In this document: positions 1 to 7,127 of the stretch, piece by piece | Numbering within the stretch: the first letter of the stretch is position 1 | Layout of the letters: each line of letters starts with the position of its first letter | NCBI RefSeq assembly: GCF_003818135.1 | Contig: NZ_RPOH01000008.1 | Span: forward strand, 1 to 45,954 | Reading direction: 5' to 3' | DNA length: 45,954 bases | From: Buttiauxella warmboldiae | Lineage (GTDB): Bacteria > Pseudomonadota > Gammaproteobacteria > Enterobacterales > Enterobacteriaceae | Position numbers and translations under genes: made by a program | Notes under the pieces: model-generated | The model's input: only the letters and a program-made list of their open reading frames with translations | The model's database searches: none | What the model was told of the DNA's origin: nothing

Positions 1-20
1 GCTTTTCCTTCTTTGTCAGC
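1..20 (-). repeat. Inverted copy of the post-lnt repeat, after yfaY
   Basis: The minus strand reads GCTGACAAAGAAGGAAAAGC, identical to 45870-45890 except for one fewer A. It lies 24 bases beyond the yfaY stop in the yfaY transcription direction, the same position relative to its gene as the copy after lnt. The rest of the element would lie left of the window. Confidence 0.65.
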
Positions 21-44
21 CAGCTCATTTAGCTATGTTGCTGA

Positions 45-1250
45 CTAAGCACGAATCACCTCAACCACATTCACCCAGCCGTGTTCAGCCGCCACATCCC
101 AGCCGTTGAGCCAGCGACGCAGCATATTTAGCGCCATCATCGCGCAGACTTCCTGGCGTGTACGCAGGGCATGGCTGGTGACGCTGAACTTCACTTGCAG
201 GCCGTAACTGCCTTGTGGCGTATGAAGCGCGAAATTCAGGCGATCGTCCTCCAGCTCCCCCACCACCAGCGCCAGCGCGCTACCCGCCTGCAACGCGAAG
301 GCTTTTGCACGCTCAGTCGTCTGCCTGAGTGTTTCAGGGCGTTCAGGGCAAGAAGCAAGCACTTCACTGTTACCCAGCGGCGTTTGTGCGCTGGAAAGCT
401 GCAAGCACAACAGCCCGGCGGTGAACTGCTCGCTGACCGCAACGTTAAGCGATTGCGCCCGCAGGCGCTGTGCCAGCTGCGCAGGCAAACCGTCAGTACC
501 TTCAAAAATGGCGTTTTCGCCAGCAACACGCTGCACTTCTGGCCACACCGCTTCCATTGCCGCGCGCTGGCTTGCGGGGCCGGTAAGTTTTAATTCGATA
601 ATCGGCATTGATGAGCGATAGCCCATCACCGCGCCTTGCGGCAAAGAAATCGGCTCAAGGCTTTGGGCAAGTTCGCTTTCGGAACGCCCGAAAGTGGTAA
701 GGCGCAGGCACACCGGCGCTTCCGGCAGCTCGAAACGCTGACGCAGGCGCGGCATAATTTGTTGCTCCACCATCACCTTAAATTCGGAAGGCACGCCCGG
801 GGTGAAAAACATCAGGCAGCGGTTCAGCCGTAGCGCAAATCCACAGGCGGTGCCGACCGGGTTATCGACCATTTCGCTGGTCGCCGGAATCAACGCCTGC
901 TTGCGATTGCTCGGGGCCATTTCGCGTCCGCGTTCGGCAAAAAAACGCTCCATATGTGCCAGCCACGCCTGATGCATAACCAGCTCCACGCCTGCGGCAG
1001 TAGCGGCGGCAAGCGCGCTGAGATCGTCGCTGGTTGGCCCGAGGCCACCGTTCACAATCAGAATATCAGCCTGTTCGCTGCGCTCTTTGAGCACCGCGAT
1101 TAAATCTTCCAGCCTGTCGCCCACCGTATTGCGGCGCGACATCGGTAACCCCTGGTTAAAGAAGTAATCAGCAAGCCAGGCCGCGTTGGTATCAATAATT
1201 TGACCATGCAGCACTTCGTCGCCGGTAGACAACATTTCTACTTTTATCAT
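45..1250 (-). CDS. yfaY: CinA-family protein YfaY
   Basis: 401-residue CinA-like protein, the same size as E. coli YfaY. The N-terminal half (about residues 5-165) is the MoaB/MogA-like molybdopterin-binding fold, with STGDEVLHGQI near the start and NGGLGPTSDD around residue 67. The C-terminal half corresponds to the PncC (NMN deamidase) domain but is clearly diverged. From the family, E. coli YfaY is regarded as lacking the deamidase activity that PncC has, so a catalytic role should not be assumed. It starts with ATG preceded by a purine-rich site, lies downstream of yfaZ on the same strand, and ends in TAG close to the window edge. The family is certain; the cellular role is unknown. Confidence 0.93.
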   Translation of the reverse strand: MIKVEMLSTGDEVLHGQIIDTNAAWLADYFFNQGLPMSRRNTVGDRLEDLIAVLKERSEQADILIVNGGLGPTSDDLSALAAATAAGVELVMHQAWLAHMERFFAERGREMAPSNRKQALIPATSEMVDNPVGTACGFALRLNRCLMFFTPGVPSEFKVMVEQQIMPRLRQRFELPEAPVCLRLTTFGRSESELAQSLEPISLPQGAVMGYRSSMPIIELKLTGPASQRAAMEAVWPEVQRVAGENAIFEGTDGLPAQLAQRLRAQSLNVAVSEQFTAGLLCLQLSSAQTPLGNSEVLASCPERPETLRQTTERAKAFALQAGSALALVVGELEDDRLNFALHTPQGSYGLQVKFSVTSHALRTRQEVCAMMALNMLRRWLNGWDVAAEHGWVNVVEVIRA

Positions 1251-1315
1251 TAGTTTGCTCCGCGGGAGGATAAAGCTTAACGGTATCTTATACGCAAACA
1301 GAGAGGGGCTGGGGG

Positions 1316-1344
1316 AAATAAACAGGCCGCATTGCAGCGACCTG
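1316..1344 (-). terminator. Terminator-like hairpin after yfaZ
   Basis: On the minus strand an 8-bp stem (CAGGTCGC with GCGGCCTG, one G-U pair) and a 6-nt loop are followed by TTTATTT, 15 bases after the yfaZ stop. The U-tract is interrupted, so it may be leaky and let transcription reach yfaY. Confidence 0.5.
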
Positions 1345-1358
1345 AAGCATAAAGGAGA

Positions 1359-1901
1359 TTAGAAGCCGGCGCTGATGCCCACGTACGGGCCGTCGGCAAT
1401 GGCGTTATCGCGGTTGCCATTTTTACCTTCGACGCCAATGTAGCGGTAGCCTGCTTCAACGGTAACAGGACGCATAATGGTCCAGCGCGCGCCAGCGCTG
1501 GCTTCCTGGTAGTCTTTTACGCCGCTGGAAAGTGAATCCGGGGAGTAGTAGTAATCACCGAAGACGGTAACACCATCGAATACCTGCCAGCTCAGACCGC
1601 CGCCCACCGCCAGCGCATAACCTTCATCGCCATTTTTAGGGTTCAGATACACGGCACGGCCGCCTACGGTACCCATGAATGGACCCAATGGCACATTCAG
1701 ACCTAGCCCCAGGCCGGCAACATCGCCGTCATCATCGTTATGCGCATAGTTGCCGCTCATCGTCAGGCCAGCGGAATCCTGACCGAAACCTACGGACAGG
1801 TTAGTGTATTTTTCACCCGCCTGGCCGCTAAGGCTAATCGCGCTTGCCGATGCCGAAACCAGTGCCAGAGCGGCAACGCTTGCCATTAATAATTTGTTCA
1901 T
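1359..1901 (-). CDS. yfaZ: Outer membrane protein YfaZ
   Basis: 180-residue YfaZ-family protein. The start chosen is the ATG at 1901, because it is preceded by an AGGA site and opens directly on a signal peptide (MNKLLMASVAALALVSASASA, cleavage expected near residue 21). The frame stays open upstream but that extension has no signal character. The mature part has the alternating polar and aromatic pattern of a small beta-barrel and ends in Phe, as outer membrane barrels do. Its function is not established in E. coli either. It is the first gene before yfaY, and a predicted promoter and a set of TTATCAT half-sites lie upstream. Confidence 0.92.
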   Translation of the reverse strand: MNKLLMASVAALALVSASASAISLSGQAGEKYTNLSVGFGQDSAGLTMSGNYAHNDDDGDVAGLGLGLNVPLGPFMGTVGGRAVYLNPKNGDEGYALAVGGGLSWQVFDGVTVFGDYYYSPDSLSSGVKDYQEASAGARWTIMRPVTVEAGYRYIGVEGKNGNRDNAIADGPYVGISAGF

Positions 1902-1948
1902 GCTTTCAATCCTGAGCAGAAAAAAGGGAGGTCCCTGAAAAGAGGCCG

Positions 1949-1976
1949 ATTTTACAGCCAGGATTGAGGTAATCAA
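1949..1976 (-). promoter_or_regulatory. Predicted sigma-70 promoter of yfaZ
   Basis: Minus-strand hexamers TTGATT (1971-1976) and TAAAAT (1949-1954) are separated by 16 bp, about 50 bp upstream of the yfaZ start. Prediction from sequence only. Confidence 0.4.
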
Positions 1977-1993
1977 TGTGCCAGCAGTGCTTT

Positions 1994-2037
1994 TTATCAT
2001 TCCTTTGTAAGAAAATGATAACAACAGGAATTATCAT
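1994..2037. repeat. Three TTATCAT/ATGATAA half-sites upstream of yfaZ
   Basis: TTATCATT at 1994-2001, AATGATAA at 2014-2021 and TTATCAT at 2031-2037 form two overlapping inverted repeats that share the central arm. They lie just upstream of the predicted yfaZ promoter, so they could be an operator. No regulator can be named with confidence. Confidence 0.5.
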
Positions 2038-2099
2038 ACTAATGTCGAAGGGAACGTTACCAACAGCGATGAAATAGCGTGTTGCTACCAATGTGACTG

Positions 2100-2450
2100 C
2101 CAAAGACTTATTTTGGTACACAGTGAGTTTTATGACGCACCTGCGGCTAAGTATCAGCAAACCTCATTCTCACCAGTAGCCCACCCAGCGTCGAACGCAA
2201 TAACTCAGGCCGCTTTCACCACACACCTGCCCAATCTACCACCCCGGCTCTTGATGGTTATGGCCTTCGCAATCAATGGCTTGCTCTGCCAGCCGGGTAG
2301 GCCTTATATCGGGTTTCTGTTCGTCAGGTCATGATTTTGATTCACGCTTCCTTCAGACCCCGCCTCGCGACGACGCCCTTGCGCTTCACTAGTCCTTCGC
2401 CACCATCAGGCTGGACAGAGGACTTTCGCTGCTGAGCATGCCCGGCACAC
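2100..2450 (-). mobile_element. Group II intron-like RNA, 5' part only
   Basis: The minus-strand sequence from 2450 downward begins with GTGTGCCGGGC, matching the GUGYG 5' boundary of bacterial group II introns. It continues with segments I associate with domain I of these ribozymes, such as GAAGGAAGCGTGA and GACGAACAGAAACCCG followed by ATATAAGGC. No reverse-transcriptase ORF and no clear domain V hairpin follow before the yfaZ upstream region, so it would be a 3'-truncated remnant. The lower boundary (about 2100) is approximate. The 5' boundary lies 5 bases beyond the T-tract of an intrinsic terminator. This accounts for most of the otherwise gene-free stretch 1902-2477. The assignment rests on recall of intron sequences, not on a covariance search. 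Confidence 0.6.
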
Positions 2451-2454
2451 CATA

Positions 2455-2479
2455 CAAAAACCCACCGAGTGGTGGGTTT
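2455..2479 (-). terminator. Intrinsic terminator of the YafO-like module
   Basis: Minus strand: AAACCCACC, loop ACTC, GGTGGGTTT, then a T-tract. The 9-bp stem begins inside the TAA stop codon of the toxin-like gene, so the terminator abuts the coding region directly. Confidence 0.8.
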
Positions 2480-2921
2480 AGATTTGCATTGAAAATTTTC
2501 TTGCGTACTCGGCCAGTATTCTCATCCTGTCGTAGTCTTTCGCCTTGTTATGCGCAGATGGTGTAAAAACAGCAATCAATGAATAGCTGTTTTCATCAAG
2601 CAACCCCTTCGCGTACACGAGAGCAGTATCAGATGTTCGGTTCCATTGCATTGTCTTCTGGTCAGTTGCAGTTCTGGACTTGGGATTAACCTTGAATTTG
2701 TCATTCCCCAAAGACAGGTGAATATGCCACAACCCTGAGTCTTGTATATCATTAGGTCGGTCATAAGCAGTATCTCGCCCAAAGTAATCAGGTAGCTTAC
2801 CTGTCGCCTTGTACAACTTAAAATCTTCCAGAAGTGTCTTTTCCAGCGATGGAAATTGCACGAAGACTGGAGATAGATAGTAACCATAACTATCGCGATT
2901 ATAATCCACAGTGATGTGCAA
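2478..2921 (-). CDS. YafO-family toxin (mRNA interferase-like)
   Basis: 147-residue protein resembling E. coli YafO, the ribosome-dependent mRNA endonuclease of the YafN-YafO type II toxin-antitoxin system. Shared features in order are LPDYFGRD (43-50) with a following YD, HIHL (66-69), NRTSD (94-98), LVY (101-103), the LIAV strand (115-118) and AH (123-124), with the C-terminal helix ending in KFSMQI. YafO is about 132 aa, so this protein is slightly longer in front. There is no in-frame ATG near the N-terminus; the only good start is TTG at 2921, with TGAGGT upstream overlapping the stop of the preceding gene. The rather AT-rich base composition suggests acquisition. Toxicity is inferred from the family only. 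Confidence 0.82.
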   Translation of the reverse strand: MHITVDYNRDSYGYYLSPVFVQFPSLEKTLLEDFKLYKATGKLPDYFGRDTAYDRPNDIQDSGLWHIHLSLGNDKFKVNPKSRTATDQKTMQWNRTSDTALVYAKGLLDENSYSLIAVFTPSAHNKAKDYDRMRILAEYARKFSMQI

Positions 2922-2929
2922 TTTTTACC

Positions 2930-3502
2930 TCAGTGAAATTTACCGGATTCGAAGACGTTCGTTCCGTGTTTTGCAAGAGCCCTGAGTCCTTCCATGTTGA
3001 TGTTACTTTCAAAAGTATCGACATGGGTGATCATCTGGCTAATCAGATGATTTAACTTAGCAGCAGACGCCCTGGCTTGAGCCGTTGCAATCAGAGCTGG
3101 CTTGACCAATTCGCTTTGTTCGCCAGAACACTTCGTATAAACGTTCTTAATTGCCCCTTCAAGACCACGAAGCTGAAGCTCTACAAGGTCGGTTTGAACT
3201 GGGTCCAGTTTCTTAATGAAAGTTTCCTGGTTTGATTCATTAGAACGCAGCAACACGGAGTACGCCTGATTTAGCGTCGCAGTCAGTTCTTTGATGAATC
3301 CTACAGACTCATCCATCATAAGCCCCCGTATCTGGCTGGTTGTCTCGCTACTAAGATGATAGCTATACGGGTTGCTAGGGTTCTTATCTCCTTCATGATA
3401 AGCCACAGATGAGACTTGCTGCATGAGCAAACCCACAACTGTAGCTGTTTTGAAGGTATCAAAAAGTGGCATATTATTTTTATCTACTTGAATAGTATGC
3501 AT
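2930..3502 (-). CDS. Unrecognised protein upstream of YafO-like toxin; candidate antitoxin
   Basis: 190-residue protein that I do not recognise. It starts with ATG at 3502 behind a good AGGAGA site and ends 8 bp before the YafO-like start, so the two genes form one transcription and translation unit. It has no signal peptide or membrane segment and looks mostly helical, with many Ala, Leu, Gln and Glu, especially from about residue 55 to 175. It contains one Cys (in KCSGEQ). It does not resemble YafN (about 97 aa, Phd/RelB-like) or an Xre repressor. Position and order (first gene, overlapping signals) fit an antitoxin, but that is inference; it could equally be an accessory protein of a mobile element. 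Confidence 0.7.
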   Translation of the reverse strand: MHTIQVDKNNMPLFDTFKTATVVGLLMQQVSSVAYHEGDKNPSNPYSYHLSSETTSQIRGLMMDESVGFIKELTATLNQAYSVLLRSNESNQETFIKKLDPVQTDLVELQLRGLEGAIKNVYTKCSGEQSELVKPALIATAQARASAAKLNHLISQMITHVDTFESNINMEGLRALAKHGTNVFESGKFH

Positions 3503-3541
3503 AACGTTCTCCTAATGATGCAGGAGCACCTATGACACAAG

Positions 3542-3562
3542 GCCAAAGATTGGGTCTTTGGC
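3542..3562. repeat. Perfect 8-bp inverted repeat upstream of the toxin-like module
   Basis: GCCAAAGA and TCTTTGGC flank a 5-base spacer, about 40 bp upstream of the first ORF. No T-tract follows on either side, so an operator for autoregulation is more likely than a terminator. Confidence 0.55.
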
Positions 3563-3591
3563 TAAGTACAACGTTAGTTGTTGATAGCAGT

Positions 3592-3618
3592 TTAATACCA
3601 TTACTCATATTTGAGCAA
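3592..3618 (-). promoter_or_regulatory. Possible promoter of the toxin-like module
   Basis: The minus strand carries an extended -10 like TGGTATTAA (core 3592-3597) with TTGCTC (3613-3618) upstream at a short 15-bp spacing. It lies 90 bp before the first start codon. Weak prediction. Confidence 0.3.
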
Positions 3619-3620
3619 GG

Positions 3621-3660
3621 TGAACTGGAGTGAACCACCGTGAACTAGCATGAACAAAAA
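3621..3660. repeat. Four tandem TGAAC units with 10-bp period
   Basis: TGAAC recurs at 3621, 3631, 3641 and 3651, each followed by five variable bases. The array ends exactly where TctA coding homology begins (3661), so it marks the right border of the insert. The spacing puts all copies on one face of the helix, as for protein-binding arrays such as recombinase arm sites. The binding protein is unknown. Confidence 0.7.
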
Positions 3661-3900
3661 GCCCATATCCTGCGCAAAATGCACTTCCCAATGTCACCGT
3701 TAATTCTGGGCTTTGTGTTAGGGGAAATGCTGGAGCAGAACCTGCGCCGCGCGCTGTCTATCAGTAACGGCGGGCTGAGTATTCTGTGGGAAAGCGGGGT
3801 GGCAAAAGGGTTGCTTATCATGGCCGTTCTGGTCATTACCGCGCCGCCGATTCTGCGTGTGGTTCGCCGTCAGCGAAAAGCGGCTGTCGATATGGGGTAA
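3661..3900 (+). pseudogene. C-terminal remnant of TctA-type tricarboxylate transporter
   Basis: The frame from 3661 to a TAA at 3898-3900 encodes about 79 residues resembling the extreme C-terminus of TctA, the large membrane subunit of tripartite tricarboxylate transporters (normally about 500 aa). Recognisable parts are HILRK followed by FPMSPLILGFVLG, then EQNLRRALSISNGG and a final hydrophobic helix ending in a basic tail. The other ~85% of the gene is missing, and the homology stops abruptly at the TGAAC array. It appears to be what was left after the neighbouring insertion or deletion. No start signal is apparent, so expression is unlikely. Confidence 0.7.
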
Positions 3901-3913
3901 TATCCCGGGTAAA

Positions 3914-3947
3914 AATGGCGGATGACGCTTGCGCTTATCCGCCTTAC
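3914..3947. repeat. REP-like palindrome between tctA remnant and menE
   Basis: GGCGGAT (3917-3923) and ATCCGCC (3937-3943) flank a GC-rich centre and are followed by TTACA, the arrangement of enterobacterial REP (palindromic unit) sequences. It overlaps the stop codon of menE on the opposite strand and separates convergent reading directions. Confidence 0.7.
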
Positions 3948-5308
3948 AGCTTAGCGACCCTTTTCACCCACAGCCTTAATTGCAGGCGCGAAATCTTAAT
4001 CCCGCCCTGTTTTAGCTCGTCAGGCAAACTCAGCCAGCGCACCGGCTGTTGAAAACGGGCAACTTTTCCCTGCAGCCACTCGGTTAGCTGCGCCAGGTCA
4101 AAATCCTCATCGGCCTCGACTATCCCCACCGGACGCTGGCCAAATTCGACATCGTTTATCGGCACAACGAACGCCTGTTTCACCGCCGGGTGTTGGGCAA
4201 TAATGCTTTCTACCTCTTCCGGCTGGATCCCCTCTCCACCGCTGAAAAACAAATTATCCAGACGGCCAACGATCGTCAGGCGTTTACCCTGTATAACGCC
4301 GCGGTCACGGGTGGCATACCACCCTTGCGCATTGATTAGCGGCAGTAGCTGCCCCGCTTTCCAGTAACCGGAGGCGAGGCTGGCGGCGCGGACCCACACC
4401 TCTTCGTCAACGATTTTCACTTCACGCCCCGGTAGCGCTTCCCCTACGTCCGGCAGGCCATCGGCGCGTTTCGCGCATACCGTTGAAGCCAGCTCGGTCA
4501 TCCCATAACCGCACCAGCAATGAATGCCTTTCTCTTGTGCCGCTTGCGTCAACGCAACGGGGATCGCCGCGCCGCCGAGCAATACTTCACGCAGTGCCAG
4601 CGGCTGCGATTGCTCCAGCAAACGCCAGAGCTGCGTCGGGACCAGGGAAGCGTGAGTGCACTCCTGCAAGGCCTCATTTAACGGATGTAAATCACGCACC
4701 ACCATGCCAGCGCCCGCCAGCAGCCAGCGCCACAAAATGCCCTGGCCGGAGACATGGAACAGCGGCAGCGACAGCAGCCACCGGTCAGGCGGTGCATAAT
4801 TCATTACGGTCAGCACGCCAGACGCGCTTGCCAGGTGCGCCTGCGCGGTATGCACTGCGGCTTTGGGTAAACCGGTGGAGCCGGAGGTCAGCGTCATTGA
4901 GGCAAATCTTGCTGGCTGCCATTGCCCCTGAAAAGGCTCGCTGTTCAGCAGGGTTAACGGGGTGATATTTGCCAGGCTAAGCGGCGCGCCTAAGGTGAGC
5001 GCATGGCTGATCGTCAGATCGGGAAGCAGTTGTTCGAGCAGCGATTCCGGGAGCTGCGGATTGAGCGGTAAAACGCGCGCGCCGCATTGCAGCAGCGCAA
5101 GAAAGGCGAAAACCATCTCCGGGCAGTTTTTCGCACGCAGCACAACGCCTTGCCCTTCAAACACCCCCTGCTGCCGGAAGCCGCCTGCCAGCGCGTCAAC
5201 GCGCTGGCACAGCTCTCGCCAGTTCAGTCTTTCATTACCCGCAGTTAAAGCCGCCTCGCCGCCGCGGATCTGCGCCCAGTGCTGCCAGGGGAAATCTTGA
5301 AAAATCAT
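3944..5308 (-). CDS. menE: o-Succinylbenzoate-CoA ligase MenE
   Basis: 454-residue adenylate-forming enzyme that activates o-succinylbenzoate to its CoA thioester for menaquinone synthesis. The nucleotide-binding motif [13 protein letters not shown] occupies about residues 138-150. The later motifs are CGYGMTE, the hinge region [18 protein letters not shown] and, near the C-terminus, GGIKISR carrying the catalytic lysine. Length agrees with E. coli MenE (451 aa). The ATG overlaps the menC stop as ATGA, so translation is probably coupled. It is the last gene of the men operon. The final few codons differ from E. coli and run into the REP-like element, which supplies the stop codon. Confidence 0.97.
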   Translation of the reverse strand: MIFQDFPWQHWAQIRGGEAALTAGNERLNWRELCQRVDALAGGFRQQGVFEGQGVVLRAKNCPEMVFAFLALLQCGARVLPLNPQLPESLLEQLLPDLTISHALTLGAPLSLANITPLTLLNSEPFQGQWQPARFASMTLTSGSTGLPKAAVHTAQAHLASASGVLTVMNYAPPDRWLLSLPLFHVSGQGILWRWLLAGAGMVVRDLHPLNEALQECTHASLVPTQLWRLLEQSQPLALREVLLGGAAIPVALTQAAQEKGIHCWCGYGMTELASTVCAKRADGLPDVGEALPGREVKIVDEEVWVRAASLASGYWKAGQLLPLINAQGWYATRDRGVIQGKRLTIVGRLDNLFFSGGEGIQPEEVESIIAQHPAVKQAFVVPINDVEFGQRPVGIVEADEDFDLAQLTEWLQGKVARFQQPVRWLSLPDELKQGGIKISRLQLRLWVKRVAKL

Positions 5309-6270
5309 AACACTCGCTCAAGCGACTCCAGCGGCCAGCAGGGTAAAGGGCTGTCAGGCCATTCGCGTACCAGCTGCGCCTGCATCAATGAAAGCGTATC
5401 AAGGCCCGGTAAAGTTTTCGGCGTTAACCACGCGGCAATTCGCGCCAGCTGCGTCAAACCGAGGCTTGTTTCAATAGAGGAGCTTATCACCGCCGTCAAC
5501 CCTAATGCATGTGCCTGCTCAACCTGCTGGCGTACTTTCCCGAGGCTGCCGGTTAAGCTGGGCTTGATAACCAGCGCGCTTAATCCCGGTTCGGCGGCAA
5601 ACTCAAAATCAGGCTCGCGCAGGCTTTCGTCCCAGGCGATAGCGATCCCGGTTTCACGAGCAAACGCGCGCGACTGCTCGCGGGTTTTACAAGGTTCTTC
5701 GATAAAGGCGATACGCGAGCGCAAATCCGGGTTCACATATTTAGCGAACTGCTGCGCTTTGAGCGGCGTCCACGCGCGGTTAGCGTCAAGACGCAAACGC
5801 AGATCGGGCATCGCTTCAAGCAGTAAATTGACTACCATGCCGTCGCGCACCGCTTCGTATAATCCGACCTTCACCTTGGCGATTTTCTCGCCATCAATAG
5901 CGCTGAGCATTTCGAACAGTTCGTCCGGATCGCCGGTGCACAGCGGAGCTGCGCGGTAATCTGCGGCCAGGGGCAATTCCCCACTGATTTCTGCCAGCGC
6001 ACAACTCAGACCAAACGCCACCGACGGTATTTCGGGTAAGTCAGTGTCATTACCCGTTTGCCAGGCTTGCAGCCAGAGCAATGCTTCGCTTTGCGCTTCT
6101 TCGACCGTTTCAATGCTAAACCCCGGCAACGGTGAAATCTCACCGCAGCCTTGTTTATCGCCATCCGTCAGCCGTACCAGCAAACCGTCGCGGGTTTTCA
6201 GGCGCCGCTCGCGCAGCACCACTCCCGCATCCATCGGCACCTGAAAGCGCCACAGTTCGACGCGCCGCAT
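5305..6270 (-). CDS. menC: o-Succinylbenzoate synthase MenC
   Basis: 321-residue enolase-superfamily enzyme that dehydrates SHCHC to o-succinylbenzoate. Expected catalytic residues are all present: Lys134 in AKVKVGLYE, the metal ligands Asp162 (LRLDANRAW), Glu191 or 192 (FIEEP) and Asp214 (AWDES), and Lys236 (VIKPSLTGS). Numbering is one higher than in E. coli. The N-terminal [18 protein letters not shown] block is typical. The start overlaps the menB stop by one base (TAATG) and the end overlaps the menE start, so it sits tightly inside the operon. Confidence 0.97.
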   Translation of the reverse strand: MRRVELWRFQVPMDAGVVLRERRLKTRDGLLVRLTDGDKQGCGEISPLPGFSIETVEEAQSEALLWLQAWQTGNDTDLPEIPSVAFGLSCALAEISGELPLAADYRAAPLCTGDPDELFEMLSAIDGEKIAKVKVGLYEAVRDGMVVNLLLEAMPDLRLRLDANRAWTPLKAQQFAKYVNPDLRSRIAFIEEPCKTREQSRAFARETGIAIAWDESLREPDFEFAAEPGLSALVIKPSLTGSLGKVRQQVEQAHALGLTAVISSSIETSLGLTQLARIAAWLTPKTLPGLDTLSLMQAQLVREWPDSPLPCWPLESLERVL

Positions 6271-7127
6271 TACGGATTCCGTTTAAATTTGCTGAAGTCC
6301 GGCTGGCGTTTCTGGTTAAACGCGTTGCGCCCTTCCTGGCCCTCTTCGGTCATATAGAACAGCATGGTGGCATTGCCCGCCAGCTCCTGCAAACCGGCCT
6401 GGCCGTCGCAGTCAGCGTTCAGCGCCGCCTTCAGGCAACGCAGCGCCATCGGGCTGTTTTGCAGCATTTCGCGGCACCAGCGCACGGTTTCTTTTTCCAG
6501 TTCGGCATTCGGCACCACGGTGTTAACCAGGCCCATCTCCAGCGCTTCTTTCGCATCGTACTGGCGGCACAGGAACCAGATTTCACGGGCTTTTTTCTGG
6601 CCGACAATACGCGCCATGTAGGAAGCGCCCCAGCCGCCGTCGAAGGATCCGACTTTCGGGCCAGTCTGGCCGAAGACTGCGTTTTCAGCGGCAATCGTCA
6701 GGTCACACATCATGTGCAGCACGTGGCCGCCGCCGATGGAGTAGCCAGCAACCATCGCCACCACAGGTTTTGGACAGGTGCGAATCTGGCGCTGGAAATC
6801 CAGCACGTTCAGGTGATGGGTGCCGCTGGCATCCTGGTAGCCGCCGTAATCACCACGCACTTTCTGATCGCCGCCCGCGCAGAACGCCTTTTCACCTTCG
6901 CCGGTCAGAATGATGGTGCCGATGTTGTCGTCATAACGGGCATCGGCCAGCGCGTTAATCATCTCTTTGACGGTCAACGGGCGGAATGCGTTACGCACTT
7001 CCGGGCGGTTAATGGTGATTTTCGCAATGCCATCGGCAGATTTGTGATAACGAATATCAGTGTAACCTTCCGAGCAGTCCTGCCATTCAATCGGGGCATA
7101 GAGCATTTGTTCATCCGGGTAAATCAT
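6270..7127 (-). CDS. menB: 1,4-Dihydroxy-2-naphthoyl-CoA synthase MenB
   Basis: 285-residue crotonase-fold enzyme that closes the naphthoate ring from o-succinylbenzoyl-CoA. The start chosen is ATG at 7127, because [12 protein letters not shown] matches the E. coli N-terminus, GAGGA lies just upstream and the length then equals the E. coli protein; the frame is open 14 codons further. Active-site features are the oxyanion-hole AGGDQ segment (84-88), Tyr97, and Ser161 and Asp163 in VGSFDGG. The menH stop overlaps the start as ATGA. Confidence 0.97.
   Translation of the reverse strand: MIYPDEQMLYAPIEWQDCSEGYTDIRYHKSADGIAKITINRPEVRNAFRPLTVKEMINALADARYDDNIGTIILTGEGEKAFCAGGDQKVRGDYGGYQDASGTHHLNVLDFQRQIRTCPKPVVAMVAGYSIGGGHVLHMMCDLTIAAENAVFGQTGPKVGSFDGGWGASYMARIVGQKKAREIWFLCRQYDAKEALEMGLVNTVVPNAELEKETVRWCREMLQNSPMALRCLKAALNADCDGQAGLQELAGNATMLFYMTEEGQEGRNAFNQKRQPDFSKFKRNP

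Noticed and set aside
2113-2334. 73-codon open frame on the plus strand in the gap upstream of yfaZ
   Set aside because: It crosses the group II intron-like sequence on the opposite strand, with no start signal or protein similarity.
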